In this document: piece after piece, positions 23,151 through 34,439 of the stretch
Layout: every line of letters begins with the position of its first letter
Numbering within the stretch: position 1 is the stretch's first letter
DNA from: Episyrphus balteatus
Taxonomy: Eukaryota > Arthropoda > Insecta > Diptera > Syrphidae
Direction: 5' to 3'
Assembly (NCBI RefSeq): GCF_945859705.1
Contig: NC_079135.1
Coordinates: 123,808,551-123,872,550 of the forward strand
DNA length: 64,000 bases
Program-made: the position numbers and the translations under genes
The notes under the pieces: generated by a model
What the model was told of the DNA's origin: nothing
Seen by the model: only the letters and a program-made list of their open reading frames with translations
The model's database searches: none

Positions 23151-23260
23151 GTTCGAAAGTTCGGAAGTTCGTTTACTTTTATCATTCGAAAGTTTATTCA
23201 TTCGAATGGTTTTTTCATTCGATAGTTTTTCATTCGAATAGTGTTTTATTCGTTTTATAT
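23151..23260. repeat. ATTCGAA-type short tandem repeat
   Basis: Repeated ATTCGAAAGTTT/CATTCGAATRGTTTT units, interrupted on the right by the TIR element that begins at 23271. Confidence 0.55.
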
Positions 23261-23270
23261 TTTTTTTGTA

Positions 23271-24552
23271 GGGGAGAGTGGGGCACATTTGAAAACTTTT
23301 TGCTTTTGCAGCTGCTTGAACGAAATATGTTCGTTTTCTTGATCTGTAAAGTTTACTTACATTGAACAGTAACATTGAACTTCGATTTCAAATAACATTT
23401 GGTTGGTTAGACGAAATATTTATATTCAATTTTGATGTTTAACCAATATAAGCTCTTATGTTCAAAAGTGCCCCATGTATGGGGCAGCTTTGAACATAGA
23501 AGGGGCACTTTTGAACAGCAGTATTAGTTTCGTTGTAATGAATAATAACACTCAACTTCTTATTAGTTTTTTAATAAGAACATACACAAACTCAAAATTG
23601 ATTATTATATCATATTCAAGAAACCAAAAAATAATAAAAACTCAGAAAAAATAACCTTTAAATTTAAACTATAGTTATCACATTAATTAGTTGAAAAGAA
23701 AAACAAAAAACAAGAAAAATTAATTTAAAACATAATTTTGAAAAATGGAATTCATACCATTTATGCTTCTCAGAGTAATATAGATTTATTTTGTGATTAA
23801 CGTATATTTCTAGACATTAAATGCAAAAGTTAACAAAGTGGATGTACTTCATGTACCAGGAGCGTTAATTGGTACAAGCAGCTTGACTTTAATTTCTTTA
23901 CCGCTTAAGCGGTATATAACCGAGTTCTCATCGAAATCAGTCTAGTACTCGTACAACTTGACGAATTCAGTCATTTTTTTAAATCTTCAATAATGTTGTA
24001 CATATTTCCATTTTTTTCTTTAATTTTGCCCACAATTGCTAGTTTTATTATTCTTTTTATAAAAACATCACGATTTATTAAATGAAACACATTAGAGTTT
24101 CCTTAAAATGTCTGATACAAACTGCTGGGGGCGGTTTTAAACATGTTCAAAACTGCCCCAACACACTTGTTCAAAACTGCCCCAACTGTGTCAACGACAT
24201 AAAATGTTGAATAAACATTTAACATTAATATATTCATTCAAAAATTCACCGTGATTTAGTTTAAAATTTATTAAACATATTAACAAAAATTGTATTGCGT
24301 TTTTAAATCACGCACCAAATTTTTTTTAAACTCTTACAACTAAAAAACTGAAATAATGCAGAACTACTATAAAAATTACCTTCCACCTATAAATCTGAAA
24401 AGCATCTGACATAACCAAGGAAAGTCATTGACGTTAATGGATATGGTGTTGACTGGTTCAAATATCGAAAAACTTCTAAAAAAGATTGAAACTAAAATTT
24501 TATATGCAGTCTTCAAATGTGCCCCGTGTTCAAAAGTGCCCCACTCTCCCCC
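23271..24552. mobile_element. 1.28 kb TIR element (GGGGAGAGTGGGGCAC ends)
   Basis: The left end GGGGAGAGTGGGGCACATTT is mirrored at the right (GTGCCCCACTCTCCCC). TTCAAAAGTGCCCC-like motifs repeat inside at about 23466-23515, 24145-24182 and 24505-24545. TA lies next to both ends. No transposase is seen. Its plan (GC-rich end plus repeated subterminal motif) resembles the elements at 3501 and 4901. Confidence 0.6.
23901..23945 (+). promoter_or_regulatory. orphan core promoter
   Basis: The palindrome CCGCTTAAGCGG (23901-23912) is followed at once by TATATAA (23913-23919) and TCAGTC with its A at 23939, 26 bases from the TATA start. No ORF follows, so this may be the promoter of a deleted transposase. 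Confidence 0.4.
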
Positions 24553-24936
24553 ATATGATATTTTTTTGTTCGAATATTTTTTGAGTTATTCATTTTATTC
24601 GAATAACACTGGTCTGCAAGGAAATCCTCCTTTAAATAAAACTATACCTTTCTAAAGGATTTTTGTATGTTGATTCGGAATCCGAAGTTAGAATTGACCT
24701 AGCACGTCACGTTTTTTAGATATTCCCATTAGAAAATCTCAAAAACCCATTTATTTGCTGTTTTCGAAAAAATATTTTGGCATAATGTAATCTTTTTCAA
24801 TTAAAATTGTTACGGCTCATGAAAGAACTTATTTTTTTCTTTCAAATTCAGTTTCAATCTTCTCAATATCTCTCTTCTTCTTCCAGATATCTTAATTTAA
24901 GTAAGTTTAGTAGGTTTTGTATGTATATCTTACCAT
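24553..24936 (+). repeat. ~380 bp duplication, left copy
   Basis: TTCGAATA..TTTTTGAGTTATTC through AACACTGGTCTGCAAGG and CCTTTCTAAAGG to GTAAGTTTAGTAGGTTTTGT matches 25717-26092. A HINE-like element lies between the copies. Confidence 0.7.
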
Positions 24937-25703
24937 TTTTACTTGCTCTATAGGGCAAGTATTGGTTTCGTGTCAAAAAAAAATTTCGAGGTTTTAATCA
25001 AAACTAACATTACGATAGTCGAGAAGTCCAAAAAAGTGGGTTTCGTCATGACGTCCGTCGGTCTGTGCGTCCGTGCGTCCATCTGTACAAGTAGCTGCAG
25101 CCTAAACGGCTCGACAGATTTTCGTGAAATTTGGTACAGATAGTTTTTTCATAATTTCCAAGGTTGGTTTTTTTTTGTTTTTTAATATCTCACCTAGAAC
25201 GTATACCTCCCATACAAACTTTTCGAGGTATTTCAATTTTCTCGAAAACGGCTCTAACGATTTTGATTAAATTTAAAACACGTAATGCTATACATAGTTT
25301 TAACATAACTGCGTTTTTAGTTTTCCTCAAAAAATACGGATAGTGGAAATATGGTCTTTACATTTTTTTAAATCGCGGATGTCGGCTCTTCCCGTACATC
25401 ATTATGGAGTTATTGCAATTTTCTCAAAAATGGCTCTTATGATTTTGATTAAATTTTGCATACTTAATATTTAAAGTAATTGCAGTAAAACTGCATTTTT
25501 AGTTTTTCTCAAAAAAGTCAAGTCAAATAAAAAAAAAATTTTTCTTAACTAACATTTGGCCTCCATGCCGGCTCTTCCCCTACATCAACCAAATTTCTTA
25601 AAAAATTATATAGAGGCAGCTCTTATAATCTACAAGTAAGCTAACATAAAAGTGCTTTGAACTGCAAGAGCAAGTACGTGCGGCCCCAGTCGTGCATTTT
25701 ATT
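24937..25703 (+). mobile_element. HINE/Helitron-like element, copy 2 (complete)
   Basis: Left end ACTTGCTCTATAGGGCAAGT (palindrome), right end GAGCAAGTACGTGCGGCCCC with hairpin, then AGTCGTGCATTTTAT. About 770 bases, no target duplication and no coding capacity. It is the best reference copy of the family here, and matches 41600-42882 almost throughout. Confidence 0.65.
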
Positions 25704-25716
25704 TTTTTTGTATGTA

Positions 25717-26092
25717 TATATGATATATTTTTGTTCGAATAATTTTTGAGTTATTCATTTTATTCGAATAACACTGGTCTGCAAGGAAATCCTCCTTTAA
25801 ATAAAACTATACCTTTCTAAAGGCTTTCTAAAGAATTTTTGTATGTTGATACCGAATCCGAATTTAGAATTGACCTAGCAAGTCACGTTTTTTTTAAGAT
25901 ATTCCCGTTAGAAAATCTCAAAAACCCATGTTTTTGCTGTTTTCGAAGAAATATTTTCCCATAATGTAATCTTTTTCAATTAAATTTGTTAAGGTTCATG
26001 AAAGAACTTATTTTTTTCTTTCAAATTAAGTTTCAATCTTCACAATATCTTAATTTAAGTAAGTTTAGTAGGTTTTGTATATCTTACCATAA
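25717..26092 (+). repeat. ~380 bp duplication, right copy
   Basis: See the left copy at 24553. The right copy has an extra CTTTCTAAAG and small differences, so the duplication is not very recent. Confidence 0.7.
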
Positions 26093-26448
26093 AGAAACTG
26101 ATCTCTAAAAATTAATATATCTTTCTCCCTAGAACAAAGTATTCTTTTCTAATGGACTATAGTGTGCTGATTTTGAATCCGAACTCAACAAATTTCGGTC
26201 AGCTCTATTTTTTTGAGATACGAGTAAAGTAGTTTTTTTTTAAATTTTCTAAATAAAAAAACTTGATTTTGTGACACTTTAATGCGAATATCTAAAAATC
26301 CTGACGTGATAGAATTTTTTTGACTTCGGATTTTAACTCAGCACATCAAAAACTATAAGAAAAGTATACTTTTATACTCTAGGAGTAACAAATCTGAAGC
26401 TTTACAAAGCAGTTTATCGAATGGTTTATTACAAATAAGATATTTCTA

Positions 26449-26575
26449 AGGGCCAATTTTTCAATAGTCAGATAAACCTCAGATAGAGCTTATTCCTAGG
26501 AATAAAATTTTTTTTTATATTGACATTTATTTTTCTGATAGTCTAACTGACGCTTGAAAAATCAGGGCTAAATAG
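26449..26575. mobile_element. ~125 bp MITE
   Basis: Inverted ends (TAAGGGCCAATTTTTCAATA ... CTTGAAAAATCAGGGCTAA) with inner AGTCAGATAAAC/GATAGTCTAACTGAC. The two arms flank the palindrome ATTCCTAGGAAT. Confidence 0.5.
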
Positions 26576-27088
26576 AAAAATAGTGTAGGTATAAAATTAC
26601 AAAACATGTAAATATTTTGTTTAATGTATTTTATTATGGTTTTCTTAACATATTTGACTTTTTAAATATAATGGGCGTTGATATTTTATATTTTCTTTAA
26701 TTAATGTGTTTTTGTTCATTTAGGATTTACTAAAAAGTGAAGGATTTCGATATTTCTGCTTTTTTTGTCAATCAGTATTTTAAAATATTAGTAAACCTTA
26801 ATATAAAAGAACATATTTGATGTCAATCGATAGGTCATAATTATGAGTAATAAGTCCTCCAAATTTGAGCTCAATGCGACAAATAGTTTTAATTTTATAC
26901 AAGTTCAAATGAATCTAAAAGGGTGATTTTTTAGAAACTACAAAAATCATTTTTACAAAAATGGTACCTGATAGAATTTTTCTGAAACCAGATTTAGATT
27001 CAAGAAAGTCTAATCTTTCATAATATATCAAAAAGTTATTTGAAGGAGAAAAAAAAAGTTAAATTTTGCAGACCAGTGTAATTTTTTG

Positions 27089-27532
27089 TCTGCGGTAAAA
27101 AGACCGTTTCTTTTATTTAAAATGCAATAATAATATAATTATGCTATATTTTTATTTCTTGGTACACATTTTGACATAATCCAAACAGTTGAAGGTAGAA
27201 GGTACAAATACCAAATTCCCATGGGCGGTCTTGCCCCAGCTTATGTTCTGGATTACTTTTTTTTTAAATTTATTTTTATGGTTCACAGAAAATACTTTTA
27301 AATATTCACTTTCTATTAAGAAAAGGAAAATTGTTAAAAATATAACTGACTTTTCACATGAACGATACAAATTTGATGAAAAATCACAAAATTTACCGTA
27401 AGTCTTCGGCGTGTCAACTGAACTTGCTAAAACTTACAGACGTGATCGATCATACAAACACAAACAAGAGTTGCCAATTTTACTTTTTTTCATACAACAT
27501 AGTACAAAAAACGGTCTTCCCCCACTTCCGCT
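27089..27532. mobile_element. probable relative of the 4901-5392 element
   Basis: The right end GGTCTTCCCCCACTTCCGC mirrors the 4901 end type, and an internal GGGCGGTCTTGCCCCAGC lies at 27221. The left end (GCGGTAAAAAGACCGT, about 27093) is decayed, so the boundary is uncertain. Confidence 0.35.
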
Positions 27533-27739
27533 AATTATTAAAAAAATTTTCACTGAAAAAAAAGCCATATTTTCATCATTAGTTTTTTTTTTTTTTTTCT
27601 TTTTTAATGAAAGACAAAAACCCTTATTTTCCTTCAATTCGGCCGAATTTAGAAGGCATTTTGGTGATTTAAAACTTCTAAATTGATTTTTTCGGTATTG
27701 AAATTAACAATTCAAACATTAAAATCAGCAGCATTATTA

Positions 27740-28369
27740 ATAAAATGCACGACTGGGTCGCACGAACTTGCTCTTAGAGTTAAAGTTGCTTAAAATTTTA
27801 AGACTTTTTATATAGAAATTTGGAAAAAAATAAGATTAAAAAAAAAATAAAATAAAACCTAAAATCAAATTGCCCTCAAAAACAAGTAGGTACGCAGTTT
27901 TGATTGATATGTTAAGGTGCATTTTTAGAAAAAAAAATTTCAAAATCGTTAGAGCCGTTTTTTTTAAAAAACTAATTTTTTATAAATAATTTTTTGGAAA
28001 AAATGTTTTAAAATAAAATTGGTATGCCATTTTGTATAAATCACTCATCAGCATCTATAAAAAAAATTTAAAAAAAAATTCAATGTCCCGTTTTCGAAAA
28101 TTTGATTTTTCGAAAAAAAATTTTCAAAATTTTTTTAAAAATCCAAAAATTATTTTTTTGGAAATTTTATTTTAAAGTTTCGTTGAAATCGAATAAGCAG
28201 CTTCGGAGATAATCGGATTTGAAAAAAAAAAAACGGTTCTATCGCAGGTACCGTTAACAATGATTTTCAAAAAAAACTTTTTTCATTAAAAGATAGACCT
28301 TTGCTTAAAACTAACATTTTTTTTGTACGAATACATAACTTGATATATTACCTATATCGCAAGTAAAAA
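27740..28369 (-). mobile_element. HINE/Helitron-like element, copy 3 (GGG subfamily)
   Basis: Left hairpin GCACGACTGGGTCGCAC (one G shorter) followed by GAACTTGCTCTTAG. Right end ACCTATATCGCAAGTAAAAA. Same hairpin form as copy 5 at 39813. Confidence 0.6.
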
Positions 28370-30231
28370 TATAGGGATTTTCGTGTGCCCTAAGAAAACA
28401 AATTCAAAATTTCACTTTTGTTGTTTTGACAATCACCGATTCAGTTGTGAAACGCCCTAAAAAATCAAGATATCTGAATTTGTTTAATTTCAAAAAACAT
28501 ATTTTAACATGCCACAGTTGAGCAAACAATTTAATATAATAAATGAAAGATTCTTGACCTCAAAACTATAGTAATTAATACAGCTATTTCTGTTATTTAA
28601 AAATAAATAATTAAATTTATTGATTTCTGTATAAACTTATAAGAATATCTGTCAACACATTCACACCCTCCACTTAATCCAAAAATAAAATTAAGAATTT
28701 CAACAACTGGAAGTTTCTCATCTGCCATGGTGTCCTTCTTGGTATTGTCGGTGTATGTACCTACTCTAGTAATATTTTTTTCCTCAATCACTTTATCAAA
28801 ATGTTAAAAGTTTCATATAATTTACTTCAACCACTCGTAGAACATCACAACCAAAAAAATAAAATAAAAAAACACTTCCACATCGGAAGGGAGAAAAAAA
28901 ACTATGAAATGTTTTTGATGACGTTCTGGGAGTAAGATGAAAAATAAAAGTTCTTCAAAATAATACAAAAAAAAAAAAAATATCCCACTCTCAAACAATT
29001 CAGAAATTCAAGAACTTAAAAACATTACGTAACATATGAAATGAAATTGGTTTAAGTCCTTTTGCACTCAAACCAAGGACTTTGCTTTCAATATATAAAA
29101 TTTTTTTTTTTTTTTTTTTTTTCAATTTTTTTGTAATTTATATATAAATATATTCTCAAGTCTTTTTCCTTCAAGTCCTTGAGGTTTCAGAGTTGACATT
29201 TTTGTATAACTTCAAGATGTTATCAAAATAAAATATGAAAGTGTGCTGCAGTTATTTGGTGCTTTTGAATTTGTATGAGATTAATTAAAGAAAAAATGTT
29301 ATTATGGTTCAGGGAGTGATTTTTAATCATTTAGTCCTTTTCTTTTTATGTCTTTCATAAAAGCTGGCAACATAAGGTAGATTTTGCGTTTTGTTAAAAG
29401 ATGAAAGGTAAAATTGTTCAAAACTTACAACATTTTTTTTTGAGAGGTTATACTTCACAGAGTTATATTGCCAGGGATTAAGAGATATCGTTCTTTTCTT
29501 TTAAAATACCAAACATTTTAGTAGGAAAATAATATTAGGGTACCGACTGAAATATTTTTTTTTTAATTTTTTTTTTTTTTTTTGAGACAAAATATGAGTC
29601 TGTGGTCTTATCAGGTCTTACTTAGTTCTTCGGGTAGCAGATATGATTGAGGCCTTGGGTTTCCCAAGGAGTATAGTTAACTCTATGGTGTTAACGGGAT
29701 AATTGTTTGGATTTCAGGTCTTGAAATAAGATCAACCGAAATGTACAATCACATCTTAGCACTCCAATTCTTCAATCACTTCAAGTATCGTGCTATTCGG
29801 CAACTATTTTTAAACAGCCAATTTGATTGCTGGGTTTTGGACAGCTGCCAACACCGTACAAATGATCCGTTTTTCAAAACAAAAAGTACTGCTATAGATT
29901 ATCTCCACAAAACTTTAAGTTGTCATTTTTGAAGTTATACATACTTCTTATTTATCTTTTATTGTTATTTAGGAAGTTTTGAACAAAAAAGTCATAAATG
30001 CCCTTGAAGTTTCGGGGGACGTTTCACATCCTTATAAAAATTAACCGAATTTTAATAACGAAAAAAAAAAAAAAAACTAAAAGCCGATATTTTAAGATTT
30101 AGTTTGAACTTTATTTGAAAATTGGTTCATTTTTACGGTGCTGACAGAACTTCAAACTAGTTAACGATAGTTTTTTTTTTGTACATTTCTGAATCTTTTG
30201 GCTGAAACTCAGATATAAAAGTAAAAAAAAA

Positions 30232-31042
30232 ATAAAATGCACGACTGGGGTCACACGTACTTACTCTTATGCTTAAAGTATCTAACTCTATTATTAAAGC
30301 TTTTTATTCAAGAAAATTAGGAAAAATTTTAAATTTGACATTTTCCAAGAAATTTCATAAGTAAGTTCAAAAAAATAAAATCTGTTTTTATAATTAGTTA
30401 AACACCTTTTTAAATGATGTTTTACAAAAAAACCAAGTATGCAATTTTATTACTTGTATAAAAAAGTTTTTAGAAAAAATTTTCGAAAATCGTTAGAGCC
30501 GTTTTTTAAAAAAATAATTTTTTGTATATATAAAATTTCGAACATTTTTCAAAAAAAAAAAAATGTTGGCATATCATTTTGAAGAAATGATTAATTTACA
30601 CATAAAAACGAAATTTCAAAATTTGTCACCAAAATTTTTCAAAATTGATTTTTCAAAAAAAAAAATTGAAATATTTTTTAAAATCCAAAAATGCGTTTTT
30701 TGATAATTTTCTAAAATTTCGAATTTAATTTTACTTAAACGGTTTTGTATAAAAATGTTCGTTGAAATCGGGTTAATAGTGCAAGAGATATTCAGAAACC
30801 AAAAAAACCGTTCTATGACAGGTACCTACCGTTAATAACGGTACAAAAAAAAATTTATTTTTTATTTCAAAAGTTGGCTCTTTTGTGTAATACTACACAC
30901 AAAAGTTTTAATCAAAAGCGAATTGCTGGACCAACTTTTTTGACATTCTCCATCATCGTAATGTCATGTATAATTGTAATCTCGAGTTCGATTTTTTTTA
31001 AATCCTAAACTTGCCCTATAGTACCTATATCGTGCAAGTAAA
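30232..31042 (-). mobile_element. HINE/Helitron-like element, copy 4
   Basis: Left GCACGACTGGGGTCACAC then GTACTTACTCTTA. Right AACTTGCCCTATAGTACC followed by TATATCGCAAGTAAAAAT, combining both right-end types seen in the family. Confidence 0.6.
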
Positions 31043-34000
31043 AATAAAGAACAGATTATCAAAATCTTGTGAAGACAAAGTTGTCACCGTACTTTGTAAG
31101 GTGTTGGTAGCTGTCCAAAGTTAGGTAGTCAAGGTTTAGTATCATTTTTGGTTTGGCGTAAGTTTAAACTATTCTAATAACAGCATTCAACAACAAGGTT
31201 AATAATTTTTGACAGTCAAAAATAAAATTAATTAATTAATCCATTTCGAATGGGGAAGAAGTTCGATTTTCTTGTGTGTTGTTAACTTGCTTGCAAGAAT
31301 GAATGAATAGACGAGGACCTACAATTTTTCAACCATCAGTCATTATGAAAACGAATTTCTTTCAAGTTTGACTGATTTTTGATATGTATTTATGATGTAA
31401 AAAAAATTCTATATGCCTTATTTGCTTCTCTGCTTATCCAATAAATCGATAAAAATATTATTCCAATGTACATATTATTACAAGAATAAAAAAAAGGTCA
31501 TGGCTCATCAAGGCAGACAGAAAAAAAAAACTAGACAAATACCATTCCATTTGAACATCATAAAGGTTTGATTGCCCATTCAACTTTTAATATCATTTTT
31601 AGATATATCTTATCTCCCAATTTTTTTGTAATAAAAACCCTATCCATTTACTCACCTTTTTTCTCTTTGGCATAAGAAAAAAAAAAGAAAAACTAAAAAC
31701 AAAGTTAAGTTTATGCTAGTAACACATTAATGGGAACATCAATCAAAGATTGACAGCAAAACAACCCAAAAAGTATTCTGTATAGCAATCAATAGCATCA
31801 GCAGAAGTAATAAAGTATCCTTCCATAGACCTCCCCAAAATAAAAATAAAAAAAAAAAATAACATAATAGTATAGTCCCGAAAAAAAAAAGTTCCCTTCT
31901 TCAACTCCTTGACTGACACTTAATATAAAATGTTTTGAGTGAAGTCTGCCTTTGGCAATCTATCAAGCTTCAAGATATTATGTTGAGGCAGACCACAGAT
32001 ATTTTTGTGAAAAAAGGACTCAAAGTCTATAATACAACACTGGCAAAAAACATCCTTTAATTTATCAAACACCACACACAAATACAAAATCGACCCTATT
32101 CCCCGTATATATGGTCTATCCCACCTTAAAATATGCTGTATGATGTGAGACATGGACAAATGACGGGTTTTTCTTCTTCTCCCAAAGAACCCCTGTCGTC
32201 AAAAAACAATTTCAAAAGCACAAAAAGGACGATTTTCCAATCCCTACATGCTAAGGATTCTTTACACACACACACACTAGACAAAAAAAATGTCGAAAAC
32301 AGCATATCACAGAAAATTTTGTATTTTATCTTTTGACAAAAAAGAAACATGGCGGGCGGGCAATAGTTTCTCAAGGGACACGACGACATATTATTATGCT
32401 GTGGCAACGTGTGGACGAAACCGTTTGTGCCAGGGCATCACAGCACAGGCACTCTATCTCAGTCCATGAAAATAGTTTAGGTATCTTAATGACCTTCTGG
32501 ACTTTATGTTTTCTATATACGTGTCGGTTGGCGTCCGTTGTAGTTGTCGTTTTCTACTTCTAGGCTGGGGGTAGTTGTAGGGGGTCTCGAAGTCAGTTTT
32601 ATATTTTATAGAGCAGATGTTTCTCATGGGTTTTTGTGTTTTTTGAAATTCCATAACACACTCACACACATTTTCTAGGTTTTTCTGCCAAAACTGCAAA
32701 CCACAACTATTATTATGAGATTAAAGGACTTTTTTCATATCCAGTGTCGTCTATTATAGTGTGTGTGTCTTACTCAGTCTATCTAGATGTATATTATATG
32801 AGTTTCATCCTCTCTCATGGATTATAGATAAAAAATAAAAATCGTTGCTAAATTGTTGTGTCGAGGATGAGGTTGCTTTTGAGATAAAAAGTTTTTTTTT
32901 TTTTTTTTTTGGTTGCGACATTCGCCCATTTGAGCTATTATGAATATGAATGAGGTATAAGATTAAAACAAGCTCTTTTGGTTATGTTTTGCTTTTGGGA
33001 ACTCATCAGTAGTATAAATAAAGGACTTGTTTCTTCTTTTGGGGATCTAAATTTTTTAGTTCAACTTAAATGCTCTTATAAAATCACTAATTTGAAAACA
33101 ATTTTTGGGAAAAGTTTATTAAAATTTTAAAAAGAGTTTTACTATTATGGTCATTAAAGTCATATATTGTATTTGGTAGGTATCCTGAATATAAGAAAAC
33201 TTATCCTTAAAGTTTTTATTAACAACTTCATTCTGATGAAATATTAATTAGTGAAGAACTATCCTTTAAAATTGCGTATACATCATTTGGCAAAACAAAT
33301 GAGTTTAAAAGTTTTTAGAAGACTAAGCACTTTTTTTCACCTTAAAATATTAAATTAATTCCCTAACAAAATTAAGATTTGAAAATCAGGTCTTAAAAGT
33401 TTCCATTTCTTTTGATTTGTAGACATCTGTGTACGTATCAGAATCATATTATATGACATTATATTTGGCAACAATATAACGCCAAAATAAACAACTTTAG
33501 GTATATGAAAATAAATAGGGAAGACGTAACTTACACAAAAAATCCAAAAAATAGCACAATTGCGTTTTACTACTTTTTGGTCTTTGTTTTTTTTTTTTTT
33601 TTTTTTTTTTATATAATATTTTTTACCGAAATCCATGAGTGAACATCTTTTGACATCAATTTAGCTTAATTTCTATCTCGAAAAAGACAATTCTATATTT
33701 TTTTCCTCCATTTTGGAATTACCATTTTGAATAAATAAAAGTTGGAAGAGTTTTTGTATTTTTAATAATATGCTTCAGTGTCCTTAATTTCATGACTTTT
33801 CGTCAAGAAATGGCAGTGCTAAATATTCTTGATGCCATAAAGTACCAAAAGCAATATGTATTAAGACCGAGAGATTTTAAAATCTTTAACGAGTTCGTGA
33901 CTTTCATTGATTGCGTCAACTTCAGTTTTACTTCTTTTTGTTAAAAATAATAGTTTACCAAATACACAGTTTTTAGAAATGAAAAAATATCGAAAAAATT

Positions 34001-34380
34001 GTAGTTTTGCCATATTTCCACAAAACACATGTGCGACCTGAAGTCCTTACTGAATTTGAAAATTTATTTTCTACTAAATATTAAGCTCATATAAGAGTTG
34101 TCTAAATTAAAAAATAAAATGTTAGGGTAATCAAGGGCAAATAAAAAAAAAAAAAAATACAAGTCTTAGAGCCGATGCCCGGTCAGAAGATATTAACCGA
34201 TTTTTTAAACCCTTCTTAATGTTTACCATTCGCATCTCCGCGCTATTAGAATTTAAAATTTTTAAACAAAAAAAAAAAAAACCGTTTTTTGCCCCACATT
34301 AATGCGTACTGCAGTCATTTTCAAGAACTTTGTAAAAATGTATAATTTATTTTTCAAAGAAAGTCACCCCTTGAGACCAT
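31043..34380. other. mostly unique non-genic sequence
   Basis: 31.7-33.0 kb is less repetitive and may be host intron or intergenic DNA. Short ORFs at 31920-32699 on both strands overlap each other and match no family I know. T-runs lie near 32893 and 33590. Confidence 0.45.
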
Positions 34381-34391
34381 AGCCGTATTTA

Positions 34392-34434
34392 GGGGGGGGG
34401 GGGGGGGTTGGGTGTTTACCCCCCCCCCCCCCCC
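34392..34434. repeat. G16 / C16 homopolymer hairpin
   Basis: Sixteen G (34392-34407), an 11-base spacer, then sixteen C (34419-34434), able to pair fully. G-quadruplex and i-motif structures are also possible. Confidence 0.75.
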
Positions 34435-34439
34435 GAAAT

